Shown: positions 1 to 9,430 of the stretch, one piece after another
How the letters are laid out: each line of letters starts with the position of its first letter
How positions within the stretch are numbered: position 1 is the first letter of the stretch
Source: Isoetes taiwanensis
Lineage: Eukaryota > Streptophyta > Lycopodiopsida > Isoetales > Isoetaceae
Reading direction: 5' to 3'
Assembly (NCBI GenBank): GCA_021234155.1
Contig: JAJEKV010000057.1
Location: forward strand, 6,045,821 to 6,109,820
DNA: 64,000 bases
Position numbers and translations under genes: made by a program
The notes under the pieces: generated by a model
What the model saw: only the letters and a program-made list of their open reading frames with translations
What the model was told of the DNA's origin: nothing
Databases searched by the model: none

Positions 1-82
1 AAACTTTGGCATAGCATTGATTTATACAGTATATGAAATGCCTTCAATTTACATATTGAAGAATTCTCTTAAATCGGCAATT

Positions 83-445
83 GTAGCAGCATGTACTTAA
101 TATGGTTAATATGGGGTGAAGGATCAAAGAAAAGGCTCACAAAATGCCTGCATTTGATGTGCAGCCTAAGCTTGAATATGTCTTTAATGCATTTTATATG
201 CCGGTCTGCCGTGGACGTTAAAATTTCTTCTTTCCTTCCTTCCATGCTGTTGTAAACATGTTAGAACTTCTCAACCATAGGTTTTGTAGCAGCATGTACT
301 TAGTATGGGGTGAAGGATCAAAGAAACGGCTCACAAAATGCCTGCATTTGATGTGCAGCCTAAGCTTGAATATATATTTGATGCATTTTATATGCCGGTC
401 TGCGCATGCTGTAAACATGTTAGAACTTCTCAACCATAGGTTTGT
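83..445. repeat. Two-copy direct tandem repeat
   Basis: The segment beginning GTAGCAGCATGTACTTA at 83 restarts at 286 and runs through the same landmarks (GGGGTGAAGGATCAAAGAAA, then TATGCCGGTCTGC, then AACATGTTAGAACTTCTCAACC). The first copy is about 203 bp and the second about 160 bp, the difference being a C/T-rich insertion near 225-245. Short frames on both strands here follow the repeat and look non-coding. Confidence 0.85.
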
Positions 446-587
446 TATGAAGCCATGAGGAAGGCAAAGCCGACGTTCTTCAATGAACCCTGTGTGATTA
501 AGGCAATGGAATTTAGAATGTGCTAAACAGGAACGCATGCAGTTTATTGACAAATTAGCAAAAGGTCTTAGCAGACTACTTGTACAA

Positions 588-2622
588 TTACATTAGGCAA
601 GTCAAAATTTTCAAAGAAATGAAAACTACAACGGGGTAAGACTGTGCAAACCTTTTCAGTCCTATGTTAAGAATTGTCACAGTAAGGTTAGGATCACCAT
701 GAATGTTTGGGTAAGTCAAGTAAACTCTGCAGTCCACCACACCATTAAAAATCAGGGCGCCAACTAAATGCAACCTCAAAAAATCCGCTTCCGGTAACTC
801 TTTAGGAACATTCACAAAGTGAGGCAGGTTTGTCTTTTTCTGGTCCATGCCATCAATCACAAATGACATATACCGTAATGGCTTCTCCATTGATTTTTTT
901 CGATGCTTCGCAAGTTTCCTTCTCTAAAGCCCGAGCCTCTCAGGCTTGTTTTGAGCTGCCGCGAAATTTGATTCTGCAACAAAATGAGAAGCTTTGTCGG
1001 GTTTTACTTAAACAGATCGCCAAAACCGTGGTCCTATGCTTATGCGCCGCATAGACACGACACTTTTGCTCGAAAGTGGACATGAAGACCAACCGGTGCA
1101 AACCTTGTTTTTTGCCCATGCACGCATAGACAAAAAACACTCTTCCCTATCGCGCCGCATAGGCAAGATTGATTTTGACTAAGCGCCGCATGATCGCTGA
1201 AAACATTGATTGTGCACGTGTAGGTAAACATGAACGTAGGGTACTTACTTCTCTCTCGGCAGAACCTTAGTCGAGATCTCTTTCTCCTTCAAAAGAGAAC
1301 AAAGTTGCGCAGACGAAAACCCGTGGTCTCTTCTAATCCTAACGAGGTTAAATTCCCCTTCCACAACCGGCGGAAGTAGGAGTAAGAAATGAACTTCCGT
1401 CCGGCCCGGAAGAGATCGTTGTACAAGGAATAGACCTCTTTCTTGCAAAAGCTATCCATTAGATGATAAACCGGACTGCTTGGCAACCTTTCGCCCATTA
1501 CCGTCAAAGAAATCCACAAGCCAAGCCTTCGCTTCTAAACGAAGACATGCCAACCGCTTTTTTTTTGACAAGAGTCATCAATACGCGGATTCAAATCCAA
1601 GCGTTTCTGCACTCTAGCCATTCGCCGGCTACCTAAGGCATGTATGCTTTTGAAAGCTAGTTGACAAACAGTTTTCCTCATCATGTAGTAAGAAAAGTTG
1701 TCTCCGTCTTCTGGCCTGACGTTAATAGCCAGGTAAGCTTCCTGGTCACCCCGGTCATTGATGAAAAGTCGCGGCCTTGGCGTTCCTTATGGCAGAAAAT
1801 GTGAAGGACCGCAAACATTTTGTCCGACAACGAGTTAGCCTCCTTAAAAGGCCTCGTGTATTTCAAGCCCATGAGCTTGTTCCGTAACACTGTACGAAAA
1901 ACTTTTTTTGAAGGATCCCTTTTAAATCTCTTCGCGCTGCTGTAGGGATTCTTAAAAGCTAGATCTTGCAAAGGAGGGCTCTCTTGTGGTACTCTGCTTG
2001 TTATGACAGCTGGTGGTGTCTGAACCTCGACGTCACTTAATTCCGGTTGAGCTGCAGTGGAGAATGACTGTGGAAATAGTGTCCTTGATTTTCTTCTCAA
2101 CGTGGAGATATCTTCCTCTTCAACCCTCTCTGCCAGAGAAGGTCCCTTACTTCGTTGTGGAATCTGCCTAGCGTAACGCGAAATATCCTCCAGTGTTTGT
2201 TCAAGCTCCTTAAAAGGAGAAGGTGTATCAAAAAGAGAAGGACCTCCCATTTTCAGTGCCTGCGATGAAGGAGATGGAGAATATTTGCCTTGGTGGAAAG
2301 TTACAGGCGAAGGAGTTCTAAATTTACACGACGTATTATGTGAGTGTGGGTGAAGGAGTGACAAATGTGGAAGAGGGGCGGATCAAATGTACGAGGGGGA
2401 CGGAGACTCCTCCATTTCTTCTTGAGGATTCTTGCCACGGTTTGTAATGTCTTGTGGAGGTGAGGGAGAGCGGGAACTTACCACCGTGTAACGAAAACAA
2501 AATGTCGGTGGACTTCCGGGCGAACATGGATCAACGTCGACATGTTTGCCGCAAGACAAAAGCAGCTTTGTGTAAGACTTACTTGTACGTAATAAAAACT
2601 TCGCACGGTTGCTAACAAGCAA
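588..2622 (-). pseudogene. DDE-type transposase-like gene, decayed
   Basis: Three blocks on the minus strand read as one gene. Block 1 (2622-1681) is one frame broken by a single TGA at 2385-2383; it is Ser/Pro-rich and probably disordered at first, then basic. Block 2 (about 1665-1245) begins VCQLAFKSIHALGSRR and includes MDSFCKKEVYSLYNDLF and FRRLWKGNL, a layout I associate with a repetitive transposase-like family of eukaryotes. Block 3 (890-588) carries SFVIDGMDQKKTNLPHF and GDPNLTVTILNIGLKRF, where the Asp residues of IDGMDQ would be a DDE-type active site. Blocks 2 and 3 are separated by a probable intron (donor near 1249) that holds palindromes. The rest of the catalytic core beyond 588 is missing. 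The family call rests on remembered motifs. Internal stops show it is a relic. It is divergent from the gene starting at 3155. Confidence 0.6.
1036..1200. repeat. Palindrome cluster in transposase-like gene intron
   Basis: Degenerate palindromes of the TATGCGCCGCATAG / TATGCGCGCATAG type occur near 1038-1054, 1117-1130 (CATGCACGCATAG) and 1149-1163. They belong to the same family as those inside the divergent gene at 3.2-6.0 kb. They lie between two coding blocks of the minus-strand gene, so they are probably intronic. Confidence 0.7.
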
Positions 2623-2703
2623 GTCCCTATGCGGCGCGCAGGCAAATCAACGTAAAAAGGCGGCAACCGACAATCCAATCGAGCAATCCCATACATTCCA
2701 CTT

Positions 2704-2915
2704 AACAAATCCTAAGCACTGGGATTAGCAAACAAATCTTCGTACGCGATAGGTTCAATAAATAAACATAAGTCTATTTCGGTTGCCTATGCGCGCGCAT
2801 AGTTGGCCTAAACAAATCCTAAGCACGCATGGGATTAGGGAAACAAATACTATGCACGCATAGGTTCAAGAAATAAACATAAGTCTACTCGGGTTGCCTA
2901 TGCGCCGCGATAGAT
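2704..2915. repeat. 107-bp tandem repeat between the divergent genes
   Basis: AACAAATCCTAAGCAC starts at 2704 and again at 2811. Both units share GGGATTAG, AATAAACATAAGTCTA and GGGTTGCCTATGCG, and each contains a degenerate TATGCGCGCATAG palindrome. The array sits in the space between the starts of the two divergent genes, so it is a candidate shared promoter region. Confidence 0.8.
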
Positions 2916-3006
2916 CGGCACTAGTACTATAAGCAACCCCATGGGAAAAAATATACTACGGTCCATGTATCTTTCCATACTGAAAACCGCAACTACGAAT
3001 CACGAG

Positions 3007-3014
3007 TATAAATA
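3007..3014 (+). promoter_or_regulatory. TATA box of the ParB-methyltransferase-like gene
   Basis: TATAAATA lies about 148 bp upstream of the ATG at 3155 in the context GAGTATAAATAGGCC. A pyrimidine-rich leader follows it. This is a good match to a plant RNA polymerase II TATA box and fits the exon model downstream. Confidence 0.6.
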
Positions 3015-3345
3015 GGCCGAACGGGCAAATCATTTCTCACATAGATACCTTGCTTCTAGGGAGCGCACGGTACCGGCCCTCGCCTCCGCCTTCGAGTTCT
3101 CTTCTCCCAAGTTTGCAGAACATCTCCATACAACTCTGTATAGCACTCGCTGAAATGGCAGGTTCAAGGTACGGTTTTCCTGCCTCTAGTGTAGTTATGG
3201 TGATTTTTAGAATTAGTTTGTTGCATTTTTTAGATGTTGTTAGCTTGTGTGGAAAATGAAAAATAGGTTAGTTGCACTACTTTTTAGATATTTGTTCGTA
3301 TATTTTTGTATTTTAGGCAAATATGTAGGTAGTTGCTAGTGTTGT

Positions 3346-3612
3346 GTCTATGCGCGCATAGACACAATGGCTTCTACTCCATGCGCGCATAGACACAACA
3401 CTAGTTTTTGTCCATGCACGCATGGAGTAGAAGCCCTTTTTTGTCCTTGCACGCAGAGACAAAAACTTAAGGTGTCTATGCTCGCATAGATACCCTAGGT
3501 TTTTGTCTATGCATGCATAGACAAAAACCATTTATGTCTATGCACGCATAGACACAATAGGTATTTTGTCTACTTGTCATTAGACAACAACCTAGTGTGT
3601 CTATGCGCGCAT
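3346..3612. repeat. Palindrome array in intron 1
   Basis: At least six palindromes built on CTATGCGCGCATAG or CTATGCATGCATAG occur here, for example the 18-base core at 3346-3363 and a perfect 32-base palindrome at 3498-3529. Flanks are palindromic beyond the core and differ from copy to copy. Neighbouring units also form nested inverted repeats: GGCTTCTACTCCATGC near 3369 pairs with GCATGGAGTAGAAGCC near 3420. Confidence 0.85.
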
Positions 3613-5776
3613 AGGTTTATTATTTTTTGTTTTCACTCTTTACTTAGTCTCAGTTTGTTTTTGTAGCATTCTTTATTTTTCTAACCTTGTTGTACTTTTA
3701 TATTTCACGTAGGAAGAAATCCAAAGCCGTAAAAGTCTTCTCGGGATGTGCCCGCTCCCCGAAGCTCCCCTACCTTTACCATCGCAAACGTGGACCCGTA
3801 ATGATGACGGTTCTCTCTTCGTAGGAACCGCCAATGGTTAATCATTAGAGGTGGTGAATATCCCGGCATTAACGCACTATGTGTATCTCAGACATTGCCA
3901 CGAAATCTTCCTTGCCAAAGTCGGTTGACCGGATCGATTTTTAAGAAGTGTGGCGTAATCACCGACATTCAACTTTTCGCATGGCTACAATAACGATCAC
4001 CACCACCGTAAAGGGAGAAGACACCACGCACTTAGTTGACCCGATGTTTTTAGACCGAAAGTATGTCCGCGAATGAGAACGCCAAGAATTCATACAGGCT
4101 TGTTTCAAGCAAGAAAAGGTAAGTACTTTTGTTTGTCTATGCGCCGCATAGGGTTTTTCTAACTTTTTTTTGCAGATCTTGTGGAAACACCAACCTGATG
4201 CTTAAGTGCAAGGATCCACTCTTGAACCCAATGGCGGTGGGTGAAGCGTAAATGGGAGAGCCGAGGTAGAGCCGAGGTAGATCCGATGTAGAGCAAGGGG
4301 TAGAGCCGAAGGGAGATGAACAAATGGATAAAGAGGTGGAAATGATCGGAGAGTTCTGAGGAGGAAGAACCGGGTTTTGCCAAAAAAGAAGGAAAAAGAC
4401 GACAAAGCAGATCAAGCGGAAAGCAAGCCTTGTGGACCTAACAGGGCCTGAATTCAAAGTCAAGGGGAAGAAGTCAGAAAAGGGGGAGTCTTCGAAGTGT
4501 AACTTGCCCCAAGGACCCGGCACGAAGATAGCCTCAAAGGGCAAGGACGAGGCCTCCAAAATGCTGGAGGACATTGAGAAGAGGTGCCGGGTGCCCCGCA
4601 TTATGCATTTACTGATTGATAGAGTGAAGTTGTGCCCAAAGGATCCTCGTGGTAACAGTCGCTCGCGGTGTAAGAAAGATTTATCCGAACCACCGGGCGC
4701 CCTTAAAAGAGAGAATCGTCGGCAGTCCGAATGCAATCGTGTCCCCACACATAGTGATTGTCGACCCTAAGTCTCGTAAAACCTTGGAAGAATTTAAGAA
4801 AGAAGAGGCTGACAATTACATGTACATTGTGATTGGTGGAACACACACATTTAAGGCAAAAAGGCAGAATTGGAAAGAACTCAAGCAAGAAATCTTCTCA
4901 TCTCTCTACCGCCGCCGCTCACGTTGGTGTAACCGACGACGCTGAAGCAAAACTCGGCTTGCTATGAGCCACAACGACAAACGACTACAGTTGAGCATGA
5001 GCTTGTCGATAAAATTAAATTTATGCACAGAGAATATGATAATTATAGGGCGTAGAAACCCCGGAAAGAAAGACATAAAGGATGATCCGGGACGCTTATC
5101 TCGCTTTAAAGGAGCAATGTGCAATTGAGTGTCGTTTGACTTACGATCAAAAAGATGCCGGGACTTCATTGATTAAATACGACAACTGCTTCAGCTAGCC
5201 TTCGTGCACGGGCCGGTAAGTTTCCCTAGTTGTTGTGTTTGAATCTCACCTTACTCCATGCCGCGATAGACACTCAATCTTTTTTTTGTGTGTGCACCAC
5301 GATTTGGGATCCGCAGGAGAAAATTTTTGATATGTTTTAAGGGACGGTACCTTGAAGACAAAGGGGAAGAAGCCTGAGACAAAAAGAAAAAGGGGAGAGC
5401 CCTCCAAACAAAAGGATATGAGTGTGATGCCTTGGAGGGAAATGCAGGGCCTCAAAAACATGGACAAAGTTTGCAGGGGGTTCGCAAAAAGTTGTCGACG
5501 TCGCAGTTCACCTTAGAAGAAATGCAAGACGAAGTTTAAACAAGAAGTACTCATCACTTCTGCCAGAGGTTTTGTCCTCAGACTTACATCAAGCATCGCA
5601 GCCAAAAGATTGTGCTACGTGTCGCCAACAACTAATGCTCCATTTAAATTGCGACACTTGGGAAAAAGTTCAGGAGCTGTACCCTATTTCCTCGTCCGAT
5701 GAGAAGATAAAACAATTTGCCTCAAATTTTACTAACTGGGTAAGTATTTGCTTGCTTTTTATCTTGCATCTTACCA

Positions 5777-5995
5777 TTTGTCTATGCGCGCATAGACAAA
5801 GCTGAGTCTTTGCTATGCACGCATAGCAAAGATTTAGTTTTGTCCATGCGGCAAGATAGACAAAGTTGAGGTTTTGCTATCGTGCATAGCAAAACCTCGC
5901 CTTTGTCTAGGCGCCAAGATGGACAAAACTAAATCTTTGTTGTGCGTGCACAGCAAACTTGATGCTGCCTTGCCATGCACGCATGGAGTTGCAGT
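5777..5995. repeat. Palindrome array in the intron between exons 4 and 5
   Basis: The array includes a perfect 24-base palindrome at 5777-5800 with TTTG/CAAA ends, TTTGCTATGCACGCATAGCA near 5809, and related units to 5990 (CCATGCACGCATGG). It lies wholly between the donor at 5740 and the acceptor at 6020-6021. Confidence 0.85.
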
Positions 5996-7406
5996 GTACT
6001 CACTTTCTTTTTATCTTGCAGAGAAAAAAAGACCCGGTACCACCAGGTTTCTTGACTTTGGTGAAGCAAGCAAAAGATGAAAGAGCCAAGTTGAAAAGGG
6101 TACAAGAGGCCGATCAGGCGATTGTACCGGGTGCTTTTGAGAATTTTGATGAATTTGGCCACCACTGTCTCTACCAAGTCTACCAGGGGGATTGTGTGAA
6201 GATAGACAGAGTGTTGAAACCTGGTGACTACTCCTTGATCATTGCTGACATACCCTATGGGTTTAAGTTGCCCGACAAAGAGGTGACGACGCCTTTTTTT
6301 GGCACGCAGGGGTTTGACTCTTTTGTCAAACGGCTGGTAAAGCTAAACACAGCACCTTTGTGGAGGATCGTTGTCTTTCACTCCACCAACCAAGCCGGCT
6401 TGGTTCAAGCAACGCTGAAGGAACACTGCAATGCTGGATTCGAGCCTGCGATATGGTAAGTCTGCATCTCTTTTAAACTTGGTATCCGTAATTGTCTCTG
6501 ACTTCTTTCATTTGTTTCATTGTGGTGAAGACCAACATCCGTGGGCCATGGTGGGGGTGCTAGACTTATAAATGTATTTGAACAGATTCACATCGGTTAC
6601 CACAAAGACACTAGGCACGGTGACCTTACAACACTACAACACACGGGGAATGGACTACTTCAAATGTCTTCCCGCCCCACTCGCAGTCAACCCCACACGG
6701 GTTGACCGATCCAACCCACTGGTGGTCATTTTTGTCAACCATTTCATGTGCGGAGGAAGGGCCCCATCGTATTGCTAATCAATTCCCGATAGTGTTGCGT
6801 CGAATATGTTTTTAATGAACCGTGAGAGAAACAATGGTTGTGGATGCATTTTTTAAGATTTTTTTGAAGATTTTTAAAATTTTTGGAAAAAATCCATTTC
6901 ATGTGCTTTGAGGAAGGGTCTTTAAAATCCTTAGTTTTTGTTTATCCAAATATAGTATGATTCTATATAGTGTTGCTTTCATTAAGTCCGTGATATGTTC
7001 TTTAAACTGAACTTGCCCGATGAGAAAAATGTGCATTTTAACCGTAGTGGGTGTGAAGGACGGTGGCGATCAAAGCTTTGAAATAAAAAACGGGTTTTTA
7101 ACAACATTGATGAGAAACCACAGATGCCCGCATCAGCAACACCGATCACCAAGCGGAGTATGTTGAGTTGATGCCAGGTAGATAAAGAACCCGAGGTGGA
7201 AAAACAACCTAAGAGGAAGAGGAAGAGGAGGAAGAAACGGATCCGAACAACCTTGAAGAACACAATGTTTCCGATGATGAACCCCTTAATGATAAGGAGG
7301 TCCCCCATGACATTTAAAATTGTGTGTCTGATTATAAACTGAAAAAAATAACATTTATTTTTAAATATTGACTTTGAAAAAGAAATCGTCTGTTAAAAAA
7401 GGGGAG

Positions 7407-7553
7407 CATGTCTATGCGCGCATAGACATGCCTTTCTTCTTTAAACTACACTTTGGATGAAAACGCCCTTGTATCATTATTTGCACTTAAATGATGACTT
7501 TTTTAAAATGTGGCTTGTTTAAACAGGGTGCATGTCTATGCGCGCATAGACAT
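7407..7553. repeat. Two 3'-flanking palindromes
   Basis: A perfect 24-base palindrome at 7407-7430 (core GTCTATGCGCGCATAGAC extended by CAT/ATG) recurs at 7531-7553 within otherwise similar AT-rich sequence. They lie just past the stop codon at 7315-7317 and could shape the 3' end or mark the edge of the mobile unit. Confidence 0.8.
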
Positions 7554-7847
7554 TCTTATCTATTTTACATCATATTTTGGCCTTGTATCATTTTTTGCAG
7601 TTTCTTTGATGCTTCTAACTGTTCTTAGTATTGTGTTTGTGTGTACGTGCGCCCAGGTCAAGTGCAAAAGCGTTTAAAATACTACCAAAAACAACCTCCT
7701 TTTAATTATAAATGTTGTACTTTGTTTGTTTGTTCTAAAAAATGCACTTTTTTTAAGGTCAAAGGACCGTTTATCTAAATGTTTTCTTAAGATATGCCAA
7801 AAGTACCAAATTTTGGGGTTTTTTGAAAAAGGAATCTTTTTTGGACG

Positions 7848-7877
7848 CAATCGCACTACAGGTCATTAGTGCGATTG
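7848..7877. repeat. 11-bp inverted repeat with 8-nt loop
   Basis: CAATCGCACTA (7848-7858) and TAGTGCGATTG (7867-7877) are exact reverse complements. The hairpin lies where the palindrome-rich unit gives way to ankyrin-type exons, so it may be a boundary. I found no matching copy near the left edge. Confidence 0.6.
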
Positions 7878-7933
7878 ATCCGTCACCTTGTTTACTAAAC
7901 AAAAAAACAAATGATTAAAGGCTTGAGAATTAC

Positions 7934-8440
7934 CTTCAATGCCTTTGTCACATCAGGAATGCTTGCGTCTGGAACTGTACCTTCTGCCTAGACACAAAGA
8001 CCTAATTGTTTCAACATAAATAATATAAAGAGGCCATTGAACTCAAGATATCTATGTAGTCAGAGATGAACCCCTACCTTGCAAGTTGCAGTTTGCTCCT
8101 CTTTCCAAAAGCAAACCAACACATTCATTTGATCCTTTTGTCAAAGCAACATGCAAAGCTGAAGAATTGTGGGAGCCACGAACATTAATATCAACCCCCG
8201 TGATCCGCAATTATCCGCAAGTTGAAGACAAAATTTAGACATTCATGACCGTAAACTTTCAATCTGGCTTTTACCTCATCTTCACCATATCAACATCATT
8301 ATAAATAGCGCCAGATGTAATGCAAAAGTGACCATGTTCGTTATCAATTGCATTTGATTTGCCCTCGCACCCAAAAGTGGTTGTACAAGCTTCCTTGCTT
8401 CAGAATTTGAAGAACCAAAACCACATAACGATATGCACTT
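7934..8440 (-). pseudogene. Ankyrin-repeat gene fragment
   Basis: The minus-strand exon from about 8206 to 8078 reads SSALHVALTKGSNECVGLLL then ERGANCNLQ, a clear ankyrin repeat, and ends at a donor (CAAG|GTAGGG). A further small exon, 7987-7934 (AEGTVPDASIPDVTKALK), has a good acceptor and a GTAATT donor. Weaker ankyrin-like residues (FCITSGAIYNDVDMV) continue to about 8300-8350 in another frame. Only part of the repeat array remains and no start is visible. Ankyrin repeats are protein-interaction modules, so no specific function can be given. Confidence 0.55.
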
Positions 8441-8486
8441 CTACAAGGCATTACCACAAGCACTAATTATTACCGTAAACGTGGCT

Positions 8487-9180
8487 CTATCCGGGTTTAA
8501 TCCCTTGTTTCAACATTTGATAAAATAATTGAAGCGCTTCATTGAGCATACCATGGTGTTTGTAGGTCAAATCATGGCGCTTGAAGTTGCAACACTTTTC
8601 TCGCACCCGCCTAAAGAGTCGCATAGCTTCTTCAAGTTTTCCATGTTGGGAAAATGCCGATATCATAACGTAACATGCAAATGCTGCTTTTCGTAGGCAT
8701 CCGATTAAACAAGGCAAGGGCTCTGTCAAGCCTTCCATGTCAGATATGCAAAGGATCATGGCATTCCATGAGGCAATCAAGTATGTTGAGGCATCCGGTA
8801 AAAGAGCCGAACCGCTTACGCAAATTTCCATGCCGATATAAGTCGGATCATGGTGTTCCATGAAACTACACTTCTCGCAGTATTCCATGGAACGTAAAAA
8901 CACGCCTCTTGTAAATTGCCATTCGGGCATAAGCCGTGATCATGGCATTCCGTGACACAACATTTAGCTCGTATCGACCCAAACAGACTGCAAATGCTTC
9001 AAAGCTGACCGCTTGGATATAAACAAGAAGCATGATATTCCAAGTGTAAATATTCCGGTCATGCATGTGATCAAACAACAAACATGCTTCTTTAAGAGCC
9101 CTACACTTGCCATACATCCGCACCAATAAGTTTCCTAGGTATCCGATGTCCGCAGAGCCCATTTTGCACAAGGGTTTCAT
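8487..9180 (-). pseudogene. PLS-type pentatricopeptide repeat (PPR) gene fragment
   Basis: Two overlapping minus-strand frames (9180-8866 and 8930-8487), offset by a frameshift, read as consecutive PPR motifs: GNLLVRMYGKCRALKEACLL, NIYTWNIMLLVYIQ, SRNAMITAYARM, ISAFSQHGKLEEAMRLF, and NEALQLFYQMLKQGIKPG. The order matches plant PLS-class PPR proteins, which are normally targeted to organelles for RNA editing or processing. No start, transit peptide or C-terminal E/DYW domain is visible. The frameshift and the short length (about 7 motifs instead of 10-20) indicate a pseudogene or exon relic. Confidence 0.75.
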
Positions 9181-9430
9181 GAATACGCCTTACCTTTTTA
9201 AATAGCCTTGCGTCTCCGCATCTTCGTGAACTCACCGCAATGCCGATACGCCCAAGCTTCAATTTTTCTCGCACATTCTCGCTTGCAAAGAAACGGGCCG
9301 TTCAACCCATCGCCTTGAGATCGGGTGCTTTTCCATCTTTGTTGGCGCCGCAAGCTATCCAAATGCAATCAAAAATATATGACTCGCTCCATGTGCCTTC
9401 TTAAGGCCGGTCGCTATATCTGTAAGAATC

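Larger units (their letters stand above)
3155..7317 (+). pseudogene. ParB-like domain plus N4/N6 DNA methyltransferase-like gene, multi-exon, decayed
   Basis: Exons inferred from splice sites: 3155-3168, 3713-4118, 4176-5215, 5317-5739, 6022-6455, about 6541-6780, and a tail ending at TAA 7315-7317. The first junction joins ATG GCA GGT TCA AG to a lysine-rich frame, and the 5739/6022 junction is phase 0. Near 4823-4867 the frame reads YIVIGGTHTFKAKRQ, resembling the ParB/Srx-like core (hhhhxGxHRxxAxk). In exon 5, YQGDCVKI is followed by SLIIADIPYGF (6241-6264) and later GFEPAIW, matching the beta-type methyltransferase order GDC, DLIxxDPPY, xxW. The DPPY motif reads DIPY here. The C-terminus is acidic (a Glu run, then VSDDEPLND). 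Stops and frameshifts occur in exons 2, 3, 6 and the tail. ParB plus methyltransferase fusions are known from phage and bacterial mobile DNA; both calls here are from memory of motifs. Confidence 0.6.

Noticed and set aside
3346-3612. CRISPR array
   Set aside because: Units are palindromes with irregular spacing and no uniform spacers, in a eukaryotic intron.
6982-7308. A 108-codon hydrophobic minus-strand frame (possible membrane protein)
   Set aside because: It is the antisense of the Glu/Lys-rich C-terminal tail of the methyltransferase-like gene; Glu codons read backwards give Phe/Leu.
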